From NCBI GenBank assembly GCA_963763215.1, contig CAVXNX010000005.1:124001-188000 (forward strand): 64,000 nucleotides of DNA. Reading direction: 5' to 3'. Shown here in pieces: positions 54,033 to 64,000 of the stretch. Under the pieces are notes generated by a model. It was not told the origin of the DNA. It made no database searches and saw nothing but the letters and a program-made list of their open reading frames with translations. The stretch's first letter is position 1; each line of letters starts with the position of its first letter. A program made the translations under genes and the position numbers. This stretch comes from DASQZK01 sp963763215. GTDB lineage: Bacteria; Bacteroidota; Bacteroidia; Bacteroidales; GCA-2748055.

Positions 54033-54606
54033 ATGAAACGAAATTTTAAATTGTTTACTGCCATTGTACTTTTATTCTTGGTTCAAGGGGCAAAAATCCT
54101 GGCAACCGATGACTTTACGGCTTCCGTACTTGAAACCGACACTTATCAAGGTTATATTATTCCTCTTAAACGCAGTGTCAGTCACCAGTTGCAGGTAAAA
54201 TTAAAGAACAATAACATTGATGAGAATTGTTCTGTTGCAATTAATACATCTGCCTTTGGAGAGCCCGGATCCTGGATCACCATCGATGATAACAGCCAAA
54301 GCATAGCCAAATCCGGCAATTTCCTATATTACGATCGAACAAAATAATAAAACTTCTTTTAATGATGTATTGATTTCTCCAGTCGATGATAAATCTGTTA
54401 CTTTAACTAATGACACGAAGCCAGAAAGCAGAATGATCAAATCAATAAAAATAATCGATAATTATGGGAAAACGTTATTCGTGAAAGATTATCAGGAGAA
54501 AATCAGTTCAACTACACTTGATATAAGCAGTTTGAGAAAAGGAACCTACTTAATGGTCATTGATGATGGAGAGTCTGTGGAAAGTCATGTGTTTGTAAAG
54601 GAATAG
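54033..54606 (+). CDS. Small exported protein with C-terminal T9SS-type domain (one frame slip)
   Basis: Begins with a signal peptide (LFTAIVLLFLVQGAKILA). No enzymatic domain is recognised in the first 100 residues (a beta-rich stretch with ETDTYQGYIIPLKRS). Dropping one C in a CC pair near 54323 joins SGNF to YITIEQNNKTSFND and opens the frame to 54606, for 190 residues. The C-terminal part (IKSIKIIDNYGKTLFVKDYQ, TLDISSLRKGTYLMVI) resembles a T9SS type A sorting domain, so export through the outer membrane is likely. It sits beside the FISUMP gene in the same A+T-rich patch. Confidence 0.65.
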
Positions 54607-54665
54607 ACTTATTGCTGATTTTGATGGGACAGGCATGAAATTATATATGTTCATGCCTTTTTTTA

Positions 54666-54925
54666 GTTTGTCCGGCATGGGCAATAACTATAGGGTGAAA
54701 GTCCCGAACGCACTTTGACAGTTGGAAGCGTTAGCCAAGAGCAAGGGTGTCCACCGTGAGATGGAATCTGAAGGAAGCTGGAGGCAAAATTCCGGCCTGA
54801 CGAACAAAAACTGCATATAAGGCTTATGGAGGTTGGATAAGTTTGCTAAACAAAACAAAATCCGATACTGTCCGGAACCTCTGGAGTAAATGCAGCAGGT
54901 ATATGGGATGAAAGTACCTTCAAAC
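54666..54925 (+). ncRNA. Group II intron remnant (5' domain I part)
   Basis: The segment reads like the 5' part of a bacterial group II intron: TCCGGCATGGGCAATAAC, TATAGGGTGAAAGTCCCGAA, AGCAAGGGTGTCCACCGTGA, TGGAATCTGAAGGAAGCTGG, AGGCAAAATTCCGGCCTGAC, and AAGTTTGCTAAACAAAACAA. There is no reverse transcriptase frame and no domain V/VI before the sulfatase gene begins to be read from 54985, so it is a truncated, dead copy. The 5' end GTTTG departs from the usual GTGYG start. Identification is from remembered family features. Confidence 0.7.
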
Positions 54926-54984
54926 GAGCCTCTAACCACCCCCAAACAACTCTCAAACCACCCCAAAACAAATTGTCCGTTATT

Positions 54985-56826
54985 TCATTCCGGTCGTTTC
55001 CAGCTCAAATGCACCTCCGCTCCGCCAACATTCTCAAAATAGTCGAGACGCACGGCGGCCTTCCGGCCCTTCTCCAAACGGATCTCCCCGTCATGGATCT
55101 GTACACCATGTGCATTCCAATCGTCGATGATGCGTTTTCCGTTCACCCACAGGCGAACGCCGTCATCGGCGGCTGTGTAAAAATGATAGGTCCCCGATTG
55201 CGGAATGTCAATTTTGCCGGTCCAGCGGATGCTAAACCCGTCTTCCGGCAGACCCTCAGGGGATCCGCCGGCCCATTCGAAATTGACGGCGGAATCGGTC
55301 TCCGTTCTGACCGGTGTCTCAAAATCTTTTCCCTTGTAATACGTCGCTGTAAAACCACCGGCTTTTCCAGATGCATTGTCTATCGCTGCCGGCGGGATGG
55401 CTTCCGTGGCGGGCATGAAGGAATAGTCAAAGACGCTGAGGTCCGGTTTCCGGTGCGCCGACATCATAAGGGCTGCAAGCTCCCTGACCCGTTCGGGGTG
55501 CTTTGTGGATAGGTCGGTGGTTTCCCCAATGTCGTCGGCAAGATTGTAAAGTTCATATTGTTCAGGAAGAATATTCCGCTTTGTCCGGATCAGCTTCCAG
55601 TCGCCCTTTCGCACCGACTGCATGTATTTCAGATACCAGGGTACCCCAAATTCAAAATAGATAAAATCATGTTGCTGCGATTGTTCCGTCCCGGTCAGGG
55701 CATTCCTGAAGGAAATGCCGTCGGTGGGCGGGGTGAAGGGGACAAGGGCGAAATCACAGAAGGTCGGGGCGAGATCCCAGTGCGCCCATACCACATCGCT
55801 GACCTGCCCCGCGGGGATCGTCCCGGGGCCCCAGGCGATCATAGGGACGCGGATGCCGCCTTCATACAGGTCCCGTTTGATGCCCCGCAGGGGACCGTTA
55901 TCGTGGAAATAATCATTCTTATGCCCGCTATAGCCTTCATCCGCCCCGTTGTCACTGGCAAAAAGCACGATCGTGTTTTTGTCGATACCGAGATCCTTGA
56001 GAAGTTTCAAAATGCGGCCGACATCCCCGTCGAGCCGGGTGATCATGGCCGCATACTCAGCATAAGGTTTGTCATTGGGTTTGAATTCACCCCCCGGATA
56101 GGGCACTTCTTTGAAAATGCTGTTCCCGTTTGCATCGAGATACGGTCTGAGATCTTCTTCGGGAGCGATCAGCGCTGCATGGGGAAGCCTGACCGGAAGA
56201 TAAGCGAAGAACGTCCTGTCTTTGTTCCCACGAATGAATTTCAGGGCATCGTCGATGACGTAATCGTATGAATACCGCGTGGAATCGATGGGTACGTTCA
56301 CCGTTTTCCCGTCGACGATCCGGTTGATCGAATCCTGGTAATAAAAATGGGCCCGGACCTGGTCGGTGTATCCCGTGAAGGCATCCCATCCTTTCACGGC
56401 AGGATCTCCTGGGCTACCGGCATTTCCCAGTCCCCATTTCCCAAACATGCCCGTGACATATCCGCCCCGTTTTAGGACCTGCGTCAGAGTCGTGTCTGAA
56501 GGCCTGAGGCCGACTCCGTCGATGTTCCCCCTGATATAGGCATGGCCGGTGTGTAACCCGGTCATGAGGGTGCACCGTGAAGGGGCGCATACGGTGCTCC
56601 CGGCATAAAACTGCGTGAAACGGATACCTTCACTCGCCATCTTATCCAGGTTGGGTGTTTTGATCATCTTTTGCCCGTAGCATCCCAAATCGCCATAACC
56701 CAGGTCATCGGCCAGGATGTAGATGATATTTGGTTTTTCAGATTTCTGCGCGGTTTTATCACCATGTGCACATCCGCCGAGGGTTAGTATGATTCCGGCA
56801 AGGACTTTTGCATTCAGGTTTTGCAT
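54985..56826 (-). CDS. Sulfatase lipoprotein with C-terminal PA14 domain
   Basis: 613 residues. The N-terminus is a lipoprotein signal (ILTLGGC, Cys19). The sulfatase domain begins PNIIYILADDLGYGDLGCYG with the metal-binding Asp pair; the signature VCAPSRCTLMTG holds Cys80, which must be converted to formylglycine by a maturase. Further blocks are MFGKWGLG, LPHAALIAPEEDL and VLFASDNGADEGY. Residues from about 490 form a PA14-like domain (GGFTATYYKGKDFETP, YHFYTAADDGVRLWVNGKRI) that probably binds carbohydrate. It likely removes sulfate from glycans at the cell envelope. No maturase gene is in the window. Confidence 0.92.
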   Translation of the reverse strand: MQNLNAKVLAGIILTLGGCAHGDKTAQKSEKPNIIYILADDLGYGDLGCYGQKMIKTPNLDKMASEGIRFTQFYAGSTVCAPSRCTLMTGLHTGHAYIRGNIDGVGLRPSDTTLTQVLKRGGYVTGMFGKWGLGNAGSPGDPAVKGWDAFTGYTDQVRAHFYYQDSINRIVDGKTVNVPIDSTRYSYDYVIDDALKFIRGNKDRTFFAYLPVRLPHAALIAPEEDLRPYLDANGNSIFKEVPYPGGEFKPNDKPYAEYAAMITRLDGDVGRILKLLKDLGIDKNTIVLFASDNGADEGYSGHKNDYFHDNGPLRGIKRDLYEGGIRVPMIAWGPGTIPAGQVSDVVWAHWDLAPTFCDFALVPFTPPTDGISFRNALTGTEQSQQHDFIYFEFGVPWYLKYMQSVRKGDWKLIRTKRNILPEQYELYNLADDIGETTDLSTKHPERVRELAALMMSAHRKPDLSVFDYSFMPATEAIPPAAIDNASGKAGGFTATYYKGKDFETPVRTETDSAVNFEWAGGSPEGLPEDGFSIRWTGKIDIPQSGTYHFYTAADDGVRLWVNGKRIIDDWNAHGVQIHDGEIRLEKGRKAAVRLDYFENVGGAEVHLSWKRPE

Positions 56827-57010
56827 GTCAAATTCAGTTTAATCGTTTATAATGTCAATTTCCGGCCACCCGGAAGTCCCAAAAAACGAGATACCGAATT
56901 AAGGGACGGATTAACTTCATGTTAAAGCGCATTTCGATTTCTCATCGCAGAGCTTCATTGCTCGAAAAGTTGATATTCGCTTGCATGTGCTTTCCCGGTC
57001 ATGCCGGTTT

Positions 57011-57425
57011 TCACCATGCCCCGAGAATCAGTCCGGCCACTGAGAAAAAGAATATGTAAAAACCCGTGTCGATCAGGATCAACCGGTATGGCCGGCTGGC
57101 AAAAAGGTGCGTGACAGCCAGCGGAAGGGAGACGAAAATGACACCGATCGTCAGCCCGGTCAGTAATCCTGACCAGGCCGTGGCATTCATCCCGATGACA
57201 AGGTCGAGGCCGGCAATGGCGATGAAATGAAACAGGGCCGACAAGCCGAAAAGAATCACAAAAGCTGCTTTTCCGCGATTTATCGAATACGGGACTGGCG
57301 TCTTCATTCCAGGCCTTCCCGAACAAGGCTTTCGAATGCCAGAGCGTTCCAAGAGGGAAGGTCAGGATGGTCACCACCAGGACCGGCCACCAGTGGATGT
57401 TTGATAGTTGTAAAGTCATGCTCAT
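57011..57425 (-). CDS. DUF1761 membrane protein (one frame slip)
   Basis: Starts MSMTLQLSNIHWWPVLVVTI with LGTLWHSKALFGKAWNED, the typical first helix and loop of DUF1761. One base must be dropped near 57273 to continue GKAAFVILFGLSALFHFIA, then VIGMNATAWSGLLTGLTIG and FASRPYRLILIDTGFY to AGLILGAW. The result is 137 residues with four membrane helices, the normal size of the family. Function unknown. It lies between a sulfatase and a GH38 gene but shows no connection to glycan degradation. Confidence 0.78.
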
Positions 57426-57455
57426 GCGTTTGAAACTAAATGAAAAATGTTAAAA

Positions 57456-60400
57456 TTATTGGTCATGATCGCGATCAGCCAGTTCCCCGGAAGGTTTTAG
57501 CGATAAGGTGACAATCTCATGAGGTTTGAGCGTTACGGTTACGGTTCTACCGCTGACAACAGGTTTATTCCCAGTCGACTGGGGAAATTCGATGATATCC
57601 ACCCGTTCCGCTTTGGCGATCTTCACCGGTAATGTTACAGTGGCGTTGGTTTCTTTCCCGCACACTTCGGCCAGACGGACCACCAGGTTATCGCCATCCT
57701 CGCCCTGCTTGATCCCGCTCATCACCACAGAGGAGGGACTGACCACAAGGAGGGAATCCTCAGGCGGTCGTGTGGCATGCGTCTTTACGAGTGAAAGGGA
57801 AGGGGGTTCGGCGGCGTAAGGCGGAATGTTGAACTTTTCCGCTTCGGCCCAGACGCCGTTTGTCCAGTCACCCGCATGGGGAAAGAGGGAATACTGGATA
57901 TGGTTGATGCCGATGTTGGGATACATGTCGGGCGAATAGGTGGCGCGCAGGAGCGAAAGCCTGAGCTGGCCCTTCTCAAAGGAATGCCCGAATTTGGTTC
58001 TGTTCATCAGTGCGATGCCTGACTCGCCGTCCGAAACATCGACCCATTCCTGTGCCGGAACTTCCTGGCCGTTCACCGGACGTTTCACGACATCGAAAGG
58101 AACCTGGTTTTCAAATTCCGGGTGGTCGATGTTCAGGTCAAAGGTTGTTTTCAGGAAGGGGGCGTCGTGCTTGCCGTCGCCTGTTTCGAACCAATGGACA
58201 TCCAGGTCGAAGTCGATCCGGGGATAGGATTTGTAGATGTAGGTTTTCTCAATGAACCTGGATTTACCCCATGTTTTCACCGCTTCCACCGTGGCTCTTA
58301 CCGGTCCGTTCTCCATGACCTTCACGCTCTCCACTCCGGTGATGTCCTGGATATCGTTGATTTTCCCAATGGTCCAGGCATTCATGCCGTTTGGTGCCTC
58401 GAGATACATCGCCAGCCTGTTCAGGCGACCGTTTGCACTGACATATTCCTTTCCCGTTCTTTTGTCCTTCAAACCGGTGATATCTCCGGTTTTCATATCT
58501 ACGGTGACGGTGAAGAAGTCCGTTTCGAAGGTGCCGTCTTTTTCAGCAATTGTCGTTGTGTCGGACCCGGGTTTGGAGACGTCGGCATAGAATGTCTTGT
58601 ATCCGCCGGCAGGCATATGATCAACGACAAACTCAATGCGGGTGCGGAAGCCCGGGGGGAGACTTTGCCTCCCGTGATCTGGGCCGGGTAAGCCCTGCCG
58701 TCCTGGTCGCGGACGAGCACGGTCGCTGTTGCGCCTTGGGTGGGAAGGACTTTATTGTACCCGTAAAAATCGCTCCAGTGCGTCAGGCTTGCCGTAGCCG
58801 GCGGGTCATAGGAAAACACTTCCGCCTCAACGAGAACCTTGCCGTTGCGTGGCTGCATATTGAGCACCACAACCGGTTGGCCGAGATCCTTCCTGAAACT
58901 GATCTCATCGGCCATATGCCGGAAGCCGGTCTCAAAGATCTCCCGCGAATTTTTCTGAACCAGCTTATGATCGGCCACGGCATCCTGATAGGTCTCATAA
59001 ATGGCCGATCCGGGCAGGATATCGTGGAACTGGTTGAAGGCGACAGTTTCCCACATGTTTTTCAGTTCCGATGCCGGGTATGACTCCCCGAAAAGCCAGC
59101 GCAGCGCTGAGATGTATTCGGCTCTGTACATCGATTGTTCACTTTTGCGGGTATTTTCCTTGATTTCGGCGACGGACGTGTAGCATCCTTCGAAAATATA
59201 TTCCATCTCGCCCCGATGGGTTGGGCGGCCTTCCATCTCTTTGGCCGAAGCATCGAAGAAACGCTCAGCCGTCGTGAATTTCACAGCCGGGTAATGGGGC
59301 GTGGAGTCCAGCCGGTGGATCATGTTGATGTCTTTGAGTGTCGGGCCGCCGCCATGGTCACCCACACCGGTGGGAACGAAAATGCGGTGTTTTTCGGGCG
59401 ACAACCTGGCGATCTCATTTTTCGTCTCCGGGAGGATCATATTGTTGTATCCGTTGCCGGAAAAGCACAGTACCCTGGATGAGTCGGGACCCGTCCACCA
59501 GAAGGTCCCGGAATAGGGGTTGCAGCGCATGAAGTAATAATAATGGCACCCGGAAAGCTGCAGGATCTGCGGAAACTGGGAGATATGGCCAAAATCGTCG
59601 GGCAGCCAGCCCACATGGGCAATTCTGCCGAAATGATCATAAAAAAACCGCTGGCCCAGGAGGAAGGTTCTGCACAGGGCTTCCCCGCCGGTCAGGTTCA
59701 GGTCTCCCTCGGTCCACATTCCGCCGACAGGCTCAAAACGACCTTCTGCAACATACTTTTTGACCTTCTCAAAAAGAGGAGGATCCACCCGTTCGATGTA
59801 CTGGTAGATGGCCGCCTGGCTCTGAAGCATGGTAAAATCATCGTATTTTTCCATGAACGCAATGGCCTGGCGGATGTTATCATGGAACATTTTTTCGCTC
59901 TCCGGATAAGTCCACAGCCAGTTCATATCCATATGGGCATGCCCGGTGACGTGGATGGTATCGTGGGATTCATCCGGAATATTTTTCAGCTGGTCCCTGA
60001 GCATCTGGGTGTATACCGGACCGAGACGGTCGAAGCGTCCGTCCGACACATCTTTCATTCCTTTCAGCGTAGCTGGAGCCGAACGCACCGGCATGCCGTA
60101 GGTCTCTCTGACCAGTTCGAGCTGCCTGGCCGTGGCCCGCGTCTGGTCGTCGCATAGGGCCGGATCCCCGGAGATGAGCGTGAGCAGATCTTCAGGGAGG
60201 GAGGAGGGAAGGAGGACCGGCCAGGTCTTATTTCCGTCATCCATTTCGGCCCGCAAACCTTTCACCGAAAGAATCTTCGCGGCTTCACGGACAGGCATGC
60301 TGAAGATGACCTTCGTGACCTCACCGGAGGGGAGGCTGATGCCGGGTTTCTCAGCCAAAACCGTATGAGCGGGGTCCACCAGCCTGAAACCGGCTGGTCC

Positions 60401-61079
60401 CGCAGGCGTTTTGCCATAATTTTTTACCTCCAGGAGTATCCCGGCCGTCTTTTCGGTGTAGGACACGGAGGCCCCGGTGAATTCCACGTTTGAAACGTGA
60501 ACCATTTCATCTACCGGTGGCCTGGCGAGACTTGTTTTCACGGGAAATTCCGAGGAGAGGTTGCACATCAGGCTCCATCCGCCGCCGCCCTGCTCCACCT
60601 TTACGAGCAGACGGTTGTATCCTTTTCTCAAGGTAATGCCCATCCTGTCCTCATTTTCAACCATAGCCCGGTTCATGACCACCCTGGTCCATACCGGCAG
60701 CCCATTCACCCATACCATCGAGCCGTCGTCGGAACCAAGGAGGAGGGTTGCCATCTGGTCCTCACCGGAATAGACGTACATGAATGCATAGGCCACAGCA
60801 TTCTCAAGTCGTGAAAACCCGGTTTTGGTGAAATCGACGATTTGTCCGTTGACGGTCTGCCACTTCACATTCGCGGCCTGCTTCACCGGCGACGGGAGCA
60901 GCCGTGGTTTCATCGATAAAGGAAATGTTGTGTAGGTTCGCATTATCGTCGGTATATAAGGGTCCGGCAATGAGCCAGTCCTGCAGCTTCGTATCGTTCT
61001 GGGCCCGGGAACTCAGGGCGTTCATGGAAAGCAGCACTAACAGGAACCAGGGGGCGGTTCGTTGTGTTATGTAATTCAT
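57456..61079 (-). CDS. GH38 alpha-mannosidase, secreted (two frame slips)
   Basis: About 1207 residues after correction. Signal peptide at 61079 (TAPWFLLVLLSMNALSSRAQ). One extra base near 60900 separates it from the main frame; a second slip lies in the run of six C and three G at 58651-58659 and is best explained by a missing base there. An N-terminal beta-domain of about 270 residues (VWVNGLPVWTRV, VEQGGGGWSLMCN) is followed by the GH38 catalytic domain: VTGHAHMDMNWLW with the zinc-binding HxD, WLPDDFGHISQFPQI with the nucleophile Asp, GGMWTEGDLNL and FNQFHDILPGSAI. The C-terminal beta domains are complete. It should release alpha-mannose outside the cytoplasm, for example from N-glycan-like or mannan side chains. 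Confidence 0.9.
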
Positions 61080-61149
61080 TATCTGATATTTATTACCGGT
61101 TTAAAGGTTCATTGATTATGCATTTTCATCCGGAAGCATTTTTTCCGGC

Positions 61150-64000
61150 TCATTCAAAAGTCAGCATCGATACCGGAAGTTGCCGGGATGTCATTCCTGG
61201 TCCTTCGATTCCGACGCGGAGCATCTCCCCGTAATTTCCCTCGAAATAATCCAACATAAGCGGGTATTTGCCCTTTTTCAGATCGATGGTCCCTTTCACG
61301 GTGAACGGGCCGTGGATCCCGTCATTGTTCACCACCAGGGTGTGGTTGATGAAAAGCCTGGAGCCGTCGTCACTCAGTGTCGTAAAGGCGTAGGTCCCGT
61401 CGCGCGGGATGGTGATAAAGCCGGTAAAACGGATTCCCCAGTAATCCTCTGCCGATTTGATGTCGTTGAGCGGAAAGCCGCTGACCCGGCCCTTCTTTAC
61501 AGGTTTCAGGGCTGAAAAATCCGGGATGCTGTCCCATTTCCCTCGATAATAGCTGTAGTTCAGACCGTTTTTGACGGGGTCATAAATATCGTAGGTCCGG
61601 CTGGTGACATACCCGGGGGCCATGGATTTCTTATAACTCCTGGCCTGGACGGTGCATGAAGAGGTCAGGTCGAGGGGTTTGTCGTATCTGGCCGAGTTCC
61701 CGGTGGGTTCGCTGCCATCGAGCGTGTAGCGGATCACGGCATCCGGGTCAGTGGTTGACAGATTTACGGTGAGGAGGTCCGGCGTCGACTGGTCTTTGGG
61801 TCGAATGTCCACCGACGGGGAACATATATCGGGATTTTCGGGAATTTTCACCGCGGGTGAGGTGAAATGGTATTCCCCCGACCCGATGTCGAAAATGGCG
61901 TAACCCTCTTCGAAACCGGCGGCTTTCACCCCTGCTGAACGGGAGGCTTTACGGCCGCTTTCCCTTACGGATGAAGCATCGTTGGCGGGAACGAAAACCC
62001 TGGCTTTCGTGTTGAACGGGACCCGGATATTGAAGGAGAAATCACCCTTGCCGTCCATGGTCCAGTTGCTCATAATTTCGCCGTAAGGGGAATGATGGGT
62101 GGCCCTGACGAAATGCAGACCCTGCGAGACCAGGGGCTTCATGACGATCGACTTAAAACCCGGTTCGGCCGGCCGGATCCCGGCGACATATTCGTGCAAC
62201 CAGATGATCAGGTCGCCCAGGAGCATGACATGGTTGCCTGAGTTCATCGATGGATCGGCGGTATTGCCGTTCCACAGTTCCCATATCGTGGTGGCGCCGT
62301 TCTCTACCATGTATCCCCAGCCAGGGTAAGTCGTTTCCCGGGCAAATCGCATGGCAATGTCGGGGCGGCCAAGGTCGGTAAGGGTGCGCTGGAGAACCAT
62401 GATTCCGATGAGCCCGACGGGAATATGGCCATGGTATTCCGTTTCAATCTGCCTGACGGCATTGTTGAAGACCGCCTCTTTCTTTTCATCCGGCACAAGC
62501 CCGAACGCCAGGGAGAGGAGATTGGCCGTCACCGTGTTATTACCGTAATAGCTCCCCTGGCCGGCAAAAAAGGCATTATTGTAAGCCTTCTTCATGTTTG
62601 TGGCCAGGGAGTCGAAAAGTGCTGCATCGACGGGTCGTGACAGGCGACCGGCAAAGCCCTGCATGAGTCTCAGGTCGTGGTAAAAAAAGCAGGTGCCGAG
62701 GAGAGTTCCGGGGGTGATGCGCCCCGGGTCGCGGCTGTGGATCATCGTCAGCTCCTCGGGTGGCATGCACCAGTCGCCATACGTGTCACGTGGCATCAGT
62801 CCGTCCGAACCGTACGAGGAGTACATATGCATCACCCACTTTTTCATGGCGTCGTAATTTTCGGCCACGGCGGGCAGGTTGCCGTATTGTTTGAGCAGCA
62901 TATCCATCACCATGATACCGGTAGCCGTCCCAGGTGACGTTATCGTTATACATGGCCCAGTAGGCCGGGCATACATCGGGGATTGAACCCTGCTGGTTCT
63001 GTGCGTCGCGCATGTCGGCCAGCCATTTCCGGTAAAGGCCGCCATTGTTGAAGATATAACTTTCACCGGTGCAACCTGTGGCCCTGTCGCCGAGCCATCC
63101 CATGCGCTCGTCACGCTGCGGGCAGTCGGTGGGGAAACTTCGGTAGTTGCCGCGGATGCCCCATTTGGCATTGGTGTAAATGCGGTTGATCATTGTATCG
63201 GAGCATTCGAACGACCCGGCGGAGGCCAGGTCATTGTTTACAATGCAGCCGGTGAGGGTCGAAAGATCAGGTTGGTATGACAACCCGGAAAGCTCGACGT
63301 ACCGGAATCCGTGATACGTGAAGCGGGGCTCCCAGGTGACCATGGTGTCCTTTCGGAAGGTATAGGTGTCGGTCACCCTGGCCGACCGGATGTTGTCAAG
63401 GTAAAGCGAGCCATCGGGTCTCAGGGTCTCGGCAAACCGGAGGGTGACCGTCTCACCGCGCTTGCCGCGGGCAGACAGGGCGGCCCATCCGACCATGTTT
63501 TGTCCCATATCGTAAATATAGACACCGGGTCGCAGCTCGTTCACCGATACCGGTTTCAGGCGGCCGGTGATGCGGATCGGTTCATTGAGCTGACCCACGA
63601 GCGTTCCCGACGGTCCCGGGACCGTTGAGGCATCCATCCATCCGGATGCGTCGAATTCCGGTTTGTCCCAGCCGTCCATCTCGAGTCTGGCGTCGTATTT
63701 CTCCCCGTCGAACTCATTGTTTTCGGTGACCGGGCCATGGGCATTCAGCTTCCAGCTCCCGTCGGAGGTGATGACATCCCTGGTCCCGTCGGTGTATTCG
63801 ATGTTGAGCTGCATCAGGAGTTTCGGGAACCCGTAGTTCTGCATCAGGAAGGGTTCATCCTTGCGCATGGCGAAATAGCGCCCATTGCCGAGGATCACGC
63901 CAATGGCATTTTTTCCCTTCACCAGGGCGGAAGTGACGTCGAATGTATTGTAAAAAACGGTTTTGGTATAATCGGTGGCCCCGGGGGCCAGGACACGGTC
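61150..64000 (-). CDS. GH78 alpha-L-rhamnosidase with PA14 domain (one frame slip; N-terminus outside window)
   Basis: The frame is open to the right edge, where LAPGATDYTKTVFYNTFDVT is the usual beta-domain before the catalytic part, so the start lies beyond 64000. The GH78 (alpha/alpha)6 domain contains TDCPQRDERMGWLGD, the hallmark with the acidic residues of the active site, and ENGATTIWELWNG further on. One extra base near 62923 splits the gene after NDNVTWDG (resuming TGIMVMDMLLKQYGN). The C-terminal part adds a chitobiase-like domain (VIRYTLDGSEPTG) and a PA14 domain (SYYRGKWDSIPDF, YAFTTLSDDGSRLFIN), similar in build to that of the sulfatase. It probably removes terminal alpha-rhamnose in the envelope. 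Confidence 0.9.

Noticed and set aside
1..64000. tRNA or rRNA genes
   Set aside because: No cloverleaf-like or rRNA-like segment was recognised by eye in the intergenic regions; a covariance search would be needed to exclude a divergent one.

Overview
The window is a chromosomal segment of a Bacteroidota bacterium, most likely a Bacteroidales-type glycan degrader known from a draft or metagenome assembly. The evidence is a secreted GH9 enzyme ending in a type IX secretion (T9SS) sorting domain, several lipoproteins of the FKBP/GldI type, DUF349, DUF721, DUF4251 and FISUMP proteins, a HigBA module, and promoter-like sites fitting the Bacteroidota TTTG / TAnnTTTG pattern. Base composition is roughly balanced and rather G+C rich, with two clearly A+T-rich accessory patches (about 19.5-21.3 kb and 53.0-54.9 kb).

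Layout. 0-6.5 kb: an overlapping operon of AddA-like helicase/nuclease (cut by the window edge), a radical SAM protein and an AddB-like nuclease, convergent with trmD. 6.6-15.3 kb: a small heat-shock protein with an unusual upstream region, a five-repeat DUF349 protein, a 1.2-kb repeat island, then pyrG, yidC and ribH. 15.4-19.1 kb: a multidomain GH9 glycosidase. 19.2-21.3 kb: a toxin-antitoxin island (HTH remnant, higBA, MNT/HEPN pair). 21.4-31.7 kb: housekeeping genes (TPR membrane protein, recF, DUF721, ndk, nrnA-like, three FKBP lipoproteins, rsmI, MBL hydrolase, MFS transporter, TonB-domain protein). 31.7-43.4 kb: GH172, a methyltransferase, a 2.8-kb repeat island, GH3, a secreted FAD oxidoreductase coupled to GH27, and a Tat-exported Gfo/Idh protein. 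43.7-53 kb: DUF4251, two separate fused aconitase-superfamily enzymes around asnA and lpxA, a CysP/PiT-type permease and a Bcr/CflA-type exporter. 53-55 kb: FISUMP lipoprotein, small T9SS-type protein, group II intron remnant. 55-64 kb: sulfatase, DUF1761, GH38 and GH78 (cut by the right edge).

The glycosidases (GH9, GH172, GH3, GH27, GH38, GH78), the sulfatase and the two oxidoreductases suggest extracytoplasmic breakdown of a branched, possibly sulfated glycan. No SusC/SusD pair lies in the window, so the uptake system must be elsewhere or these are loose clusters.

Two general observations matter most. First, twelve genes are broken by sixteen reading-frame slips. Fifteen are single extra bases, and each corrected gene divides evenly into codons, so uncorrected insertion errors are more likely than sixteen real mutations. 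Second, the two large intergenic islands share an architecture not explained by ordinary features: they are bounded by inversely oriented arrays of 7-8-bp repeats that begin at or next to the neighbouring stop codons and carry stop codons in all three frames, and they enclose copies of the same roughly 190-bp repeat.
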